Shown: positions 45,920 to 58,598 of the stretch, piece by piece
Position numbering within the stretch: the stretch's first letter is position 1
Layout of the letters: each line of letters begins with the position of its first letter
Source: Rhipicephalus microplus
Lineage: Eukaryota; Arthropoda; Arachnida; Ixodida; Ixodidae
NCBI RefSeq assembly: GCF_043290135.1
Contig: NC_134701.1
Coordinates: 207,098,101 to 207,162,100, forward strand
Direction of reading: 5' to 3'
Length of the DNA: 64,000 bases
Notes under the pieces: model-generated
What the model was told of the DNA's origin: nothing
Databases searched by the model: none
The model's input: only the letters and a program-made list of their open reading frames with translations
Translations under genes and position numbers: made by a program

Positions 45920-47330
45920 AGTAAGCAGATAAAATAAGAGTTATAAGCACTAAACAAAAAGCAACAATTTAGAAATGAACTTTTCTTAGTTACTTTGTTA
46001 TTGAGTTTGAGAAATTTATTAGGTTTAGACTGTAAACAGAGAACAAGAAGACATCATAGGACACTTCTGCTTGTTCTTCCTTTCTTCACAGTTGGTGCTA
46101 CAAGTGCTTCGTAAAACTTTGCATCTACTCATTAAACGTAATAGACTGAGTTGCTTGCATCCGTTTACTTTTTGTTGCGTCTTCCCATTACAACCATGTA
46201 GATCTGAGCGAATGCTTATGATGAACGACTCTGTGTTGTAGCTTTCGAGTTATAATCTTTGAAGAATATACTGTTGGACGATTTGCTTGGGTGACTTGTA
46301 AGGCAATAATCTTAAAAAAGTGCACAATCACGAAGAGGAAGAAAGGGAATAGACACTGACCCAGCGCTACCCTTGACTGAGCGCTTATCTGCGAGAATTC
46401 ACTCTGTCTTATAAGTACACATGGAGTGAACGCAAACATCGATTGTTGCTATCGCTGAACCAAACAGTGTTCCAAGGCAAAATTAAAACAGAGAAAATAG
46501 CAAGCCACAAAGCAAATAACTGAATCTTAATTCGAGGTATTGACACCAAATGTCTCCATTAAATCGAAAGGTAATCACTGTTTTTATTCTTGTCTTTGTC
46601 AAGAAGCATAGAAAACGGCTAGAAACACACAGTGTCGTTTTCCGACTATAGAGCCCAATTGTGTGGCAACACAGCAAACTATAACTTGGAAGCTACGGAT
46701 TCTTAGCACTTGACAGTTTGAATGAGTTTTGATTACAAAGCTCGACGTAGTACAAACATGAGAATTATAATTCACTACTCATTCATGTATATGCACAATA
46801 TACGTTTCAATATTACGGTATATACCGGAATAAACATGGATGCACGCACAGAGAAAAATTACACTGCATCTGTTCCGGCAGCATGTGTGATTTGCCGGAT
46901 TTTTTTTAGGGCAAGGGGAGAAAGGTGGCATATCGGCTATGAAAAATTGATTAGAAGTGACATACAAGAGCTGTGTAAATGATTTTTGCGACTTTTTGTT
47001 CCTCATGTAGTATGATGCTTCACGTCTAACGTGAAAGATTCATTCTGGTTCACTTTCTATACGGATATTTTTTTGCTGTGAAACACAATATTGTTTTATT
47101 TCAAATTCGCTTGTTTGCATTCTACTGCCAGTTTAGAAAGAAATGTGAAGCCGAAGCAATTATATAGCGGTCACGTCTCTAAAACAAATAAAACCAACAT
47201 GCGAATCTATTTATATTCAGACTCTTGGTTTATTATTAGCACTTGGTTATGCCACTCGATTTATTGCAATATGAGCAGCGAAGGCATCGCGAGGGCACCC
47301 GCGTTGCCTTAATGGTGAACATGTGAACCA
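45920..47330. other. no gene seen
   Basis: AT-rich, non-coding. 46026-46080 holds a small imperfect inverted repeat (GAACAAGAAGACATCATAGG against its complement). Confidence 0.45.
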
Positions 47331-47337
47331 GTGGGCA

Positions 47338-48250
47338 TGACGAATTGACGAAGGCGGAGCAGCAGCTGCGCTCCTTGCGTCAACGACACGAGAAAGACCC
47401 TCCAAAGGAGGAGGAAGCGGTTGCTACGATAACCAGTCTGTCTACGGCAGAAAAAGCCTGTGATGATTGTGTCGCTCGATAGTTCGAATGGGAAGCTTCC
47501 TGAAGGAAAAGCTGAGAAAAGAACCGCTAAGGTAGCAGCAGTTGAGTCAAAATATCAAGCCATCGTTTCTGTTACTGAAATAGGGAGTCCTCGGCAGACT
47601 GGTCAGACATTTCTGTGGAGGAGATTTGTACGAGCGGTCTGAACTGATGAAGCAGCTGAGGAACCTCAGCGCCATTGTGGACTAAATGCAAGCGGAAAAA
47701 GAAGACTTGCAGGAGTACTTGAACAGAGCGACAGAAAAGGTGGACACGTTGAAGAAGGAACCTGTGGCCAACGCGAGTAATTGCACAGGTGTGTGTGCCC
47801 TGGAACGCAAAGTGGCTGTCCTCGAGGTCCGAAACTACGTCGAGAAAGGCGTTGAAAAGCAATCTGGCATCAACATCAGTGAGGGTGAAGATGTGAGCAT
47901 TCAGAGCCTCTGCGGGGACGTCACGCTTCCACGGCTGTTTAGCTTGCCAGCGTTCAATGACTAGTACGTGGAGGAGTTGCCAACACCGAAACGTGAGAGG
48001 TTTGGGCTGCTACAACGGCAAAAGATACAGCGACATGCTTACTACGGCCATGGCACCGCACAACAGTGTCAGTACCAGGAGGTCTAGTTTGACTCCCTTG
48101 GACCCGCAAGCTCGGTGGGACCGAATACGCAGCAGGAGCAACACCTTCCCGTCATGTTGCCACCGACGACCGTAATCGCTAACCTGAGTGAGACCGGTGC
48201 GCCTCCGTTTTCGGGAGGTGGTGGAGATGGTACCCCTGCGCGAGTCAGTG
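47338..48250 (+). pseudogene. LTR-retrotransposon gag-like relic (coiled coil)
   Basis: The plus strand encodes, with stops and frameshifts, Lys/Glu/Gln-rich helical segments: LTKAEQQLRSLRQRHEK near 47350; LMKQLRNLSAIVD, MQAEKEDLQEYLNRATEKVDTLKK and CALERKVAVLEVRN (47650-47840); then a Pro/Gly-rich part (ETGAPPFSGGGGDG, about 48205). The layout, a coiled coil followed by an 'APPFSG' block and then an LTR, resembles gag of Ty3-like elements. No protease, RT or integrase was found between it and the LTR, so most of pol has been deleted. A relic of a host coiled-coil gene is the less likely alternative. Confidence 0.45.
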
Positions 48251-48390
48251 ACTACGATGTCTGACAGCCCATGAGGTATGTCGAGGTGTCGCTTGACTGC
48301 CAAGGCATGCGGTTGTGTGCAACACGTTCGGTCCGTCGTGGCCAGGGATAGCCTCTCCATATATGCGGCATATCCTCTCCACTTTTTCCT

Positions 48391-48401
48391 AGGGGAGGGG
48401 G
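48391..48401 (+). other. polypurine tract
   Basis: AGGGGAGGGGG sits 5 bp before the proposed 3' LTR, the place where plus-strand priming occurs in LTR retrotransposons. Confidence 0.5.
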
Positions 48402-48406
48402 CAGTA

Positions 48407-48648
48407 TGGGAGCGGCGTCCGGGAGTGCACCGACCATAGGAGAAAGGAAGAGGACAAGGACGATCGAGTGTGCGCTGGGTGGCACGCGGCAGTTGCACTG
48501 CGCCCTGTCGCCCAAGGGGCTGACAGAAATTAGGTGCCTTCTTCCTCTTTCTAGAAACACTCAACAACAGTTGCGGCCCGGGTTCCGGTCAATAAAGAAG
48601 CTTCCTGGTCTTGCTCCGCGTCTTCCCTGCGGGGTTCTGGGACGAACA
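48407..48648 (+). repeat. putative 3' LTR
   Basis: This 242-bp segment begins TGGGAGCGGCG and ends GACGAACA, giving the TG...CA ends of LTRs. A polyadenylation signal AATAAA lies at 48591-48596, close to the 3' end as expected for the R region. It follows a polypurine tract and a gag-like relic on the same strand. No 5' LTR was found in the window, so the identification rests on these features only. Confidence 0.5.
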
Positions 48649-48649
48649 G

Positions 48650-49560
48650 CCTCGAAACAAGCGACAGTATATAAAAACGCACAAAAGAAAAATAATTTAA
48701 AAAGACGCTGGCGCGCAATTGATCGTCCTACCTCTGCTCGGGAGTCCTTGGCGTTAGCCACTGAGCCTCGAAGGTGCACCTTCTTGAATTGTAAAACAGC
48801 TATTTATATCTACCACTTACCGCTAGCGATGGCGATCTCGATGGAACAATCGTGTTTTCAGCATTAGCAGCGAGATAGCGCAATGAGCTCACGTAGCCAG
48901 ATAAGCCCGACGCGGCGACTCGCTCTGATGCGTTGATCTCTCACGCGTACTTTGCCCGCGGCGGGGAGGGGGGGTTTTTGCGACCAGGGTTTGCAAGCAC
49001 CGGAGATCCGAGATAAAAATACCGAGGCAGGACGAAGGTGAACTTAACAGAGGGTTTATTTACATTATGTACATATTAGATCCCCTCGAATGAGCCAGGT
49101 GGCTCGTTATAAGGGGAACGTTTTCCCCATACTGCTAGATCGGGGAACGCGTGCAGATTGCATTGTCCAATCGCCTGTCACACATAACTTGCGAGGATGA
49201 CGCACACACACGGCCGAGTAGACATCCACTACTGAGGCGTGTTCACTGCACTGCAATGTGGCCCCAACGTGGCTCTTCCTTGTCGTGTGTGTGCTACTGG
49301 GCGAGTGGTCCTAAGCTCACGACAGCATACATCAAAAGGGTTGTCACAACAATGCTCGAAAGGGTCTGCCGAACTGCTCGCTCAATTAGCGGGACGATGT
49401 ACAGCAGGATGAACGTGACGGCATGTTTGTTTCTAGAACCGAGATGCCAAACGCAAGGTGCCTGCAGTCGATTGCTTTCAGGGTGATATCCAACAAAACT
49501 AGCGCGGATGTTCCATGCTTCAGGGGTCCACGCTTCTGTGAGAAGAATTCCTTCACTGCA
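48650..49560. other. no gene seen; GC-rich repeat-like sequence
   Basis: Moderately GC-rich. It includes GAGGGTTTATTTACATTATGTACAT (about 49048), the type of sequence found at retroelement ends, and a G-rich run (48961-48976). No domain is detectable in the frames at 49151-49486. Confidence 0.35.
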
Positions 49561-49585
49561 GAACTGGAGCGAGTTTTAGATGTTT

Positions 49586-49845
49586 GAATGGGGTGTACTC
49601 TACCCTCGCGCAAAAGTTATTATGTGGGACGTATGAGTTTATATGTGTGCCTTCATGTCCCTTTTAGAAGGCATCAAGAGAGCTTCTCACCGGCAACGTT
49701 CAGCCTCCTAGCAATACACTGCCATAATTGTGGTTGCTCCTCCTACTTCAAGAGATGTACAATCATAGAGAGGCATGGTGATCAAATCGTTCGCGAAATT
49801 TCAGAGGAGGTTGTATCTCCGAGGCTTAGTGGCCCAAATACCTAA
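49586..49845 (+). pseudogene. Penelope-like GIY-YIG fragment
   Basis: The plus-strand frame reads MGCTLPSRKSYYVGR, then LLAIHCHNCGCSSYFKRC, TIIERHGDQIVREISEE and SPRLS. This fits the second half of the PLE GIY-YIG domain: the SYYVG block, the conserved HCxxCxC cysteine cluster and the RExxDQ-REI helix near the catalytic Glu. The first GIY motif is worn and no RT is attached. Sequence to about 50000 is probably its 3' UTR. Confidence 0.7.
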
Positions 49846-50029
49846 ATTGCGTGCCTTCTCAATAGCTTGTTTCACTACGTCATCTTATTTTGGTCTCATA
49901 CTTGTATACATATTATTTTACTCTTCGGCAACTTCTTGTCATGAGGGATTTTCATCACTTCATTTCTTCTATACTTCTTTATCTGTTTCTGTAATGCACG
50001 CCATAAAAAGAGCTTGCGTTTGAAATATT

Positions 50030-50940
50030 ACAACCATTTCAAGTTCAGCGCTGTCTCTGTGTCTCCCTGGATGTTTTTTTTTTTTTGCTGCAACATTTTT
50101 TTATAAGCTGCTTATTTACAACAGCCTAAACAACACAAGTGGCAAAACCAATAAGTTTTGCGCACTTACGCGCCATTGGACAGATCAAGCGCATGGAACA
50201 CCACGAACAGCCAGTAATAAATGCGAGCGATGAACTCAAGAGCACGCTTAAAATCAAGCGGCTTTTTACTCAAGTAAGCTATGACTTTAAGGCGCATTGG
50301 CACGTGAACGTAATAATCTCCATTTGACTTTTGTTTTACTGCCATTCCTAGTTCACGCAGGAACCTTTCATGGTCGGCGTAGTTTTATGAGGTTGTAGAA
50401 GAATAATTCCCTAACGCCTTTAAACTAGGATTTTTTTCTTTTATTAGCGAGTTTAGCGACTTTATATGATTCGTCTCTAGCTTGCCTTTCATTTCTGTAT
50501 TTGAGGATGCTATCCGGGATCACATTGAAGTGCTATCCTTAGTCGATCACTTCCTACACATATTTTGACCTGAGAATCATCTCGCCTACCACGAATACGT
50601 CTCTCGCGGTGCCCCGTCTAACATTCCCATATTGATCAAAGCAAGATACGTGAAAGATGAATTACGGTCTTCGCGTTTGCTCACGAGGACTCAACATCAT
50701 TAGCACGTGACGGGGAAGCAAAGATGAAAGCTTCGCCCAATCAATAAGAAAGCAAAAGGAGTCCTGCTATTGCAAGGGACACGTAGACTAGCCAGCTGGT
50801 GCTCCCGAAATAAGGCTTGGATCGAGCACAACCATCACAGAGTCAAAGCTAAGAGGGTCGTGTGCGTATAACTCGTAGATCGGGAGCCTTTGACGGCAGT
50901 AAGGAAACGTGGCGTAATCATAACGACAACGCGCGAATCT
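50030..50940. other. no gene seen
   Basis: AT-rich, non-coding. Confidence 0.4.
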
Positions 50941-50945
50941 TTCAC

Positions 50946-50972
50946 ACACACACACAAACACACACACACACA

Positions 50973-51015
<43 letters not shown>
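50946..51015. repeat. (CA)n-(TA)n composite microsatellite
   Basis: A CA run with one AAA interruption (50946-50972) passes into TA (50976-51015). Confidence 0.96.
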
Positions 51016-51019
<4 letters not shown>

Positions 51020-51020
<1 letters not shown>

Positions 51021-52730
51021 CATAGACCTGAGACCCGCATCAAGCACGTGGTAAAAGTAGTTCCGAAAAGGACTGACGTTTCCGTCCAGGGACCACCCAT
51101 CGCCGGATGCGCAGGCAAACATGCACTTTTCGATAGTCGGGCTTATTTCGCTGCATCTGGTCCATTTAGAGCAAACCAATAACCCCATAAACGTTATACA
51201 CCCTCGAAATACACCTAAACAGGCATTATTTATAACCTAATTTTTTGCTTTGTAATATAAATGAATAGCTAATGTTCTTGTTTCTTTTTTTAAACTGGAT
51301 TATAATACCCTGAATTATAGTTAGATTGGTTGTGAAGGGCTGCTTACTTGCTTCACGCCGGAGTGTGTATGGTAAAGGAACTGTGTTGTGATACACTATA
51401 TAAGTAGCTACAGCAATGTAGGAGCATAGCAAGTTTCATGAAACAAAACATACTGTTTGCCGCATTTTTTCATCTGTTAAAGCTGCTCTATTGAAAATGC
51501 CGCTCTCGTGGGCAAAGTTTCATTAGAGAAGTAGAAGTTTACTTAAAATGAATAAACTTTCAGGATATATATTTAAAATTGATTGAATATGTTCAGTAAT
51601 AGAACAGATGGTTTTGAGCAGTCGGGAACATTGTGGCGCGTAGAGGTGCAGTTCTCAAACACGTGTTTTTTCTACGTTACTTCTGAAATCATCTCACAAT
51701 CAGTTACTTTCAATCAATTATCGTGATAGTTCACTCGCCGTTCTGCCGAGAAGAGTTCTGCTTAGATATGATATTTATCCAATATAACTCCTAACTTCAA
51801 CGAGAAGTATAACAATTTCATAGCAACCATAAGTTTTACAACATTTTCTTTGAATGTTCGGAAACCTGTAAGTATGTTTGTCACCGCAAGTGCTCGAAGT
51901 AGAAACAAGAAAAGCAGCCATCACTCATGTCACTAATTATACCATGGAAGTCAGGCTAACTGAAAGTAAATGCTATCGTTTTTCAATTGTTTTCCGCCGA
52001 AGATGCCATGGGTCAAGTTTCATTTATTAAATTACCGAGGCAGTCCATGACTTCCAGAGAGCAAACCGAGGAGTAGCGCTAATCCATTCAGTAAAGCGAA
52101 GCCAGCCACTGCCCCTTCACCGATGCCGGCTTATTTGCGAACAACGATATGCTAGTCTAACAAGAAAGAAAATAAATTCGTACAATCATTCGCGCAACGA
52201 CTGCCTTTGCAGCGCTAGCGTAGTGGCAATGAATACCAAACCCCACCCCCACCTGTGTGCGGAGAAAACACGCCACAGGCTGGTATCACGTGACCAACAT
52301 TATAATTTACGCAGACCCCTACAACTCACTCAATTGTCCTTCCGCCAACTCTTCTATTTCTCTTTATGGAGCTTGCGTTGTTTTGCCAGGAGGTTCACGT
52401 AATGTCATTACTGCCCATGTGTTTAGATACTTTCTTGCCAGGAACAGTTTTGTTCCCTTTCTCTCCTCTGCTTGTGGCTAATCTGGCCAGTCAGCGTTGG
52501 TTCGAGCCATCTGATCTTCTGCATCACATTGTCGCACTCGCCCCTCTTCACATGTTTTGCATTTGACTCCTACAACTTGCCTCGATTAACTTAAGCATTC
52601 AGCATTTTTGTTTTCTTTCTCACTTTTTATCTTTCCCTCTCTCTCTGATTTCATTGTTTTCTTGACCGAATGTGTCAAGCTTGAATTGGGGTTTCTTCGA
52701 CCACTGGAGATAAAGAAAAATTAAACGTTA
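51020..52730. other. no gene seen
   Basis: AT-rich, non-coding, with a pyrimidine-rich stretch at 52600-52660. Confidence 0.45.
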
Positions 52731-52732
52731 AG

Positions 52733-52874
<142 letters not shown>

Positions 52875-52879
52875 ACCAC

Positions 52880-55800
52880 TTTTCTGCCCAGGAGGTTTAT
52901 TAAACCTTCACTTCCTCCAACAAATTTTTCCGCGCAAAAAAAAACTCTCAGGTCTCCACATTGTCAATTACACTTGTTACTCTGCTCTTTAAAACTTTAT
53001 TTCGTGTGCACCGGCTCTTATTAGCCTTCCTCGATAGAGTTCCCTGGGTTATGTAGTTCCTGTGTTCTTTTGCTTAGTAACACTTTTACAACGAAAACTC
53101 TATTCATTTATTATTTTTGTTCTTGAATTCAGCTGTTCGAGCAGTTTCTCTTTTTCTTCATGACTCACCTTACACGAGGGCTGTGTTGCCTGTCCCGTTC
53201 GATGTTAGTCTGTGCTTCTATGAGTGGCTCCTAAAAATAGCAACGTCGGCTCGAGATTCGCTGGCAAGTGAACGAGACCATCGCCGCGTAAGTAAAGCTC
53301 ACTTGATCGCAGCAGCGCTTCTCCTCCGTTCACACTTGACCTCACAGCTATCTCGCCAGTTATGAATGCATTGTGTTTAAAAGACGAAGTGCACATAAAA
53401 GATAGTACAAACAATCACAGCGCCGGCTTCAGCAATCGGCTTCAGCAAGCGTGCGAAACGCCAGTGGTTGATCGTCTAGTAATGTGCGCTAGAGCTCGCT
53501 TAATATCAGATTTTTATGTAAAGCCAAAGGAAACGTGCAGTAAGGTCATTAGATGTCTGTTGTGAAGTTTTGTTACACCGGATGCGTACTGTATGCATGA
53601 TGCTGCAGACCTTGTGCATCCCCGGTGAACATATCGAATAAAGCATTTATTTTTGCGTCACAAACTGTCACCCAGTCTCCGAAAAACAACAACAAAACAT
53701 TCGACGTGAATATTTTCAGGACAACTCATTAAAGAAAATGACAGTATCAAAGTTCGAATTATCGAGAAAAAAGATATAGTTTATTTATTATTAGATGCTA
53801 ATGTACGCGTATATATTAATCCTGGCACGGATCCCAACCCGAAAGGCCTGATCCGTTCAGCTCATGCCTCGGTCGTCGATCATATACGGACTTCCTTAGG
53901 GTGATTGAACTTTAACTGAAGTGCTGATTGCGTCACCCAAAAAGAAAGATTATCTTGAGCCGCAAACAAGTCTGAACGAGGAGGGTGAGGGGTGGAGTGG
54001 AAGCTTTGCCTGACAATAAGCATGCGTCAACCTTCACGCTGAACGGGGCTGCATCTGTTCAGTACACAGCCGAATAGCTATTAGTTACTAGCCAACTATC
54101 TAAAGTTACACTTTTTCTGCACTTCCTATAAAAATAGATAAGCATAGCGGAAGCAGAAAGTCTGCAGAACATTGGGAATGCGAAATGTGTCTGTATGTGC
54201 GAAATTGTAGTTTTTTGTTGATGCCATGTTAGGAAATATCGGCTACATTTTTTTTTACGTCATGTGAGCAGATTTCGATTTTGGCTGACAAATAATGCGC
54301 CGGCTATTCCTAAGCTCCCGATGGCATTGAGCACACTAGACACAAACTTCTCGCAGTAACCACAGAAGACAAATCATACGCTGCTGATACAATAGGCCAT
54401 CGACAGTAATACCGTAACACGAAAAAAACCACGAATACCAATAATACTATTACCAATAATAATGTGAATATTCCCTTTTTTATTATACTAGAGGAGCTCG
54501 ACTTTCATTGTAAGAGCCTGTCTTTTACTCAGCACCACGCACTGTTGCCACCCCCTTATTTCGTGACTATGAGTAATTTCGAGGGTCATTAACACCAAGG
54601 TGCAAACATAGTGAAAGCATTGTGTTGTGCGCTACTGTATTGTGTAATCAAGTATAGCAAGTAGAGCTTTGAAGTTTTTAGCTTAAACGCTTTCCTGAAA
54701 GCACCTGCATACTTGCATAAAACAAGCAAATCGACCACTTATCAAATTGCATCTGTTGTGCACTTACGCTACCTCCACGTTTAAGAACTGTCACGAATCA
54801 TTGCAGAAACTCACGGTACAATTTCCTTACGCGCCGTAAACCCAAAGGCCCAGAACATATTGTGCAAAAAAGGTCCTCCCATGGCACAACTACCGTGACA
54901 AAATTATACGAGTGGTACGTGAGTGTTGACTGACAAAGTTACGCAACTAATCGCTGCTCATTTGGCTGTCAAAAGTAAAATTTGCAGTGATTAGCAATCG
55001 TTGAAACAAAATACAGAAAAACTTGCAGAGGTGTTCCTGGTTAACAAGGGAGCTGATTAGTACACGTTCCACATCAGGGACAGTTGCTTGATGATACTTA
55101 TTCAGTGGATCTTTGCGCAAATAACATTCTGTGTATATTCCAACATTTTTAAAATTCCAGCAAATCTTAAATTTTACGCGACAAAGTCAGTAGATGAGTA
55201 TGTTCGTGGCTATGCCAAGTTATTCACATGGCACGTGACACTAACTGTGTGGAACTCGTTTATATAGCTTTATTGGTCCTCAGAACGTTATCGAGTGAAG
55301 ACGTCAGACGTTATTGTCATCACACGCTGGTGATATTCCGCATACTTCGTGCAGACGCGTACGGTCCAATACCGCCTTTCACGAGGCCCTTAATGATCTA
55401 ATTTTTTACAAAAAATAATTTGTTGAGCTGCACAACCGCTTAATAACTATAATCGATTCCTTCTAATACCCTCTATAAATGGCGTGATTTTCCGGAACCT
55501 CTGAGTAGTCTGTTATCTTGTACGAATCCCACATGAGACTATTATCCTCTTTTTTTTTTCAAAGCTGTTGACCCACCTAGATTGGCCCTCGATTTCTTGG
55601 AATGGGGCTTAATCATACAAGTTTCGCGAGTGTATTACATGTATGAGTGCACGTGGTGGTTCCAAGCTGTGGTGGTCTGTGAGCTGAGGGCGGATATACT
55701 GAAGAGGAGGAGCTTGTCGCCTTCGTAGCCGTGACGGAGGGTCCATCGAGTGGTGTATTCGGGCAGTTGCATTACATCCGTTTTGTCTCAAACGAGACTC

Positions 55801-56900
55801 AGCATTTTAATTGCTTTCGCTTTCGATCAGTCGATCTCTCTCATGAACATCCTTTATTTCGCCTCTGTTCATACCGGCCACCATGCTATTGCTGGTCATA
55901 ATTGTTGTGTCCGAAACAATGATATACCAACGTCTGTAGCAACTACCCTCATATATCGTGCTGCTCAGTTGTTTTCTTCTTGATTCAGTGTTTCCTTTTT
56001 ATTTGTCATTCCCTGAACTCGCTATAAGGAGATCCCAGGTAAACACTTTTTCTATCCTCGTTGGTGAAGTAGTAGGAGCAAAAGTAGGTGTTATTTTGGT
56101 TTATGCGTCTTTTTTTCCTAGTTTTAATTATCATAATCATTTAGGCTTAACGCTTGAAATAGGGTGGGCTAGTATGACAGCCTAAGTTTACGTGATATGT
56201 TACTCACAAAAGGTAACAGCGTGCGCTGCGATGATCAGTCAGACTTCCTTCATTTACTCAAGCTACCTTCATTACGGTAGTTCTGTTTGATAGAGCGCAG
56301 TTTAACTCACTCAGCAATAAATGAATTTGCAGGAATATCACACATTGCTTTCATGCGCTTAAAACAAGAATGTTGCAGTGCAAAATATCTGTAGGGAGCT
56401 TTGAAACAGCATGTAAGCGTTATCTCAAATTGTCCCAACATATAATATGGAAGCTCCACTCCGCGCTATTGAATCTTATCCTAAATGAACGACAACAGAG
56501 GTATCATTATCTCACAGTAGCCCAGCAGCTGAAATTTACCCTCATAGGTAATTACTGGTAATATTTTAGGCATAATTAGGTCGACTTCATTTTACACTAG
56601 CTTGTGAGAGACGCTTGCGTTTTGCAGATACTGTGAGGCCAACTGTTTTGCTAAATCCAGGGAATGGTATGATTACACGGCTTGAAAACAACGTGGTTCT
56701 CAAGCTGTGGGCGTTTATAAAAAATATTCACAAAGAGTGGACGTCAATTCATTTTGTACAGTAAATTTCAACAGGAGTGAACACGCACTGACACACAAAA
56801 TTGCTACGAATACAAAAAACATTTCTCTATGTATTTACATTATAAGATAAATAAAAGGCACAAATAAAACATGATTACGTACATTTTACGTATTTACATG
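52880..56900. other. no gene seen
   Basis: Four kilobases of AT-rich non-coding DNA. Frames of 60-82 codons at 53117-53565 and 55609-56185 lack domains and conserved-looking spacing. There are no repeat matches to other parts of the window that I could confirm. Confidence 0.4.
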
Positions 56901-56931
56901 GCATTTCTGCCCATACTGAACAGACATCAGC

Positions 56932-57440
56932 CTACCAAAACGAGGCAGTTCTAAAGACAAGTTTTACGCGTCTCTCACAGACATACACAAAAGGGCAGGA
57001 CCAGTGCTGAACGAATACCTCCTCACCGAGAAAGAAGAGTTTATCCGCCAGGATAGATAGCAGCTTTATGTATAGTCGCTCCAAGGTCGGGAAGAGAGTG
57101 CGATGGCTATGCCCTGCTGTAACCAACCACCATGCAGTGATTGCGCCAAAGACAGTAAACACCAGCAACAATTAGAAGGCAGGCAAAGCGGCCTCGAGAA
57201 CAATGGCCAGATGAAACGAAGCGGTTTACTTCGAGACTGCGCAATCCAGCATTAGCGGCCCTCGAGAAAACGCGAGCGATAACACATTGCCTCAAAACAT
57301 GCTGATTTGTCTCCCTTAGGAAGCAGTTCAGGCATCTTGCTGACTGGACGATTCTCCTCTTTTCGAGGCGATCGAGGGTAAGAAGCAGACCCTACTCCAG
57401 CCGCCACATGAAGTCCCTGAGGTGGCCATGCAGAAAAAAA
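56932..57440 (-). pseudogene. LINE ORF2 C-terminus with zinc-binding domain (copy 1)
   Basis: The minus strand reads LRDFMWRLE-stop-GLLLTLDRL, then CLNC-(7)-ETNQHVLRQC, LEVNRFVSSG, RGRFACLLIVAGVYCLWRNHC, and after a frameshift FPTLERLY, LADKLFFLGEEVFVQHW and VKLVFRTASFW with the natural stop at 56932. The C..C...ET..H...C pattern is the zf-RVT type domain found after RT in several LINE groups. The stop is TAG at a position where relatives and copy 2 (FMWRLGWG) have Trp. AT-rich sequence below 56932 is consistent with a 3' UTR. Confidence 0.65.
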
Positions 57441-57477
57441 TGGCAGCATATCCACGGAGTGAATGACGGAGAGTGGC

Positions 57478-57650
57478 CCGAAGCATTCGTCCGTTCATTC
57501 GTTCTTGCTTCCGTCCGTCCATGCGTCCATCCGCCCGTCCTTGCGTGCATCTGTTCGTGCGTCCGTCCCTGCGTTCGTCCATGCATCTGCCCCTGCGTCT
57601 GTTCATGCGTCTATCCATGCATCTGTCTGTGTGTCCGTTCGTCCATCTAT
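57478..57650. repeat. degenerate (YGTC)n-type tetranucleotide repeat
   Basis: About 40 units of CGTC/TGTC/CATC/CGTT-type tetranucleotides. All three plus-strand frames stay open across it as Ser/Arg/Cys-Val-Pro-rich strings because the unit lacks stops. This is a repeat artefact and not a gene. Confidence 0.85.
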
Positions 57651-57771
57651 TCAACACTCCAAGTACCACCATCTCGCATCTTTTCATCATATATTTCCCA
57701 TATGGAAGCACTGCCATCCAGCGGACATTCCAAGGACTAAACAAGAGGTGGCACACGCACACTTTCTTACG

Positions 57772-58206
57772 ACTTGCGCTTCGGGTCTACTTCCTTGCTT
57801 TAACCACCTCGAGTTCATGGTACATACTAGTTCACTGTATTCATGGCACTGCGGCCCAACGCTCGCAAAACCTTTCTAAAACCAAGGAGGTTACGCCCAG
57901 TGAGTATAACGTAGCAACCTTCTCTGGTCAGATAGTGGTCAATGTACATGCCAATAGCTGCTAATGGGAAATGACAGACAGGAGAATTCGGCTTTTACTT
58001 TGTTACAGCTTGCGCTTCGTATCTACTTTCCACCTCTAAGCATCTCGAGTTCATGGTATATACTAGTTCATTGTATTCATGGCACTGCGGCTCAACGCTC
58101 GCTAAACATTTCTAAAACTAGGGAGGTTACACCCAGCGAGTATAACATATAGCAACCCTTTCTTGTCAGATAGTGCACAATGTACATGCCAATGGCTCCT
58201 AATGCG
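57772..58206. repeat. two direct repeats, period about 237 bp, plus an inverted piece
   Basis: Units 57772-57968 and 58009-58206 share CTTGCGCTTCG-TCTACTT, CTCGAGTTCATGGTA-ATACTAG, GTATTCATGGCACTGCGGC and CAATGTACATGCCAAT. The end of the unit recurs inverted at 58240-58290 (AGCAGCCATTGGCATGTACATTG). The function is unknown. Confidence 0.75.
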
Positions 58207-58588
58207 GATCACAGCGTGCGCGTTAACTGAAAGCCAAATGCTCCTGTCTCTCATTCTCCATTAGCAGCCATTGGCATGTACATTGAGCACAATTTTTTTT
58301 TGTTCAACAACGCACAGAAGAAATCTCTCACCGGCACTACCTTGGAGGTCAAAATGTTATACTTGTTACACACTACAACTGCTACGAGGGCATTCCAAGT
58401 GACACGACTGGAGCGAGACCGGCATGCTCTGTGACTAACGGTAGCAGCAAAGCAGCTGTTGTGTCAGGCGAAGCGGCCTCGAGGACAACGCCCAGACGAA
58501 GCAAAGCGATTTACCCCCAAGCCACGAAATCCAGCATGCACGGCCTTATATAAAACATGAGCGACGACGCATTGCCTCAAAACATGCT

Positions 58589-58598
58589 TATTTGTTTC
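58589..58598. repeat. target-site duplication, left copy
   Basis: TATTTGTTTC, identical to 59322-59331. Confidence 0.75.

Noticed and set aside
48010..48567. A 185-codon minus-strand frame
   Set aside because: It lies opposite the gag-like relic and LTR, is basic and low-complexity, and shows no domain.
57328..57879. Three overlapping plus-strand frames and one minus-strand frame of 110-163 codons
   Set aside because: The tetranucleotide repeat at 57478-57650 lacks stop codons; composition explains the frames.
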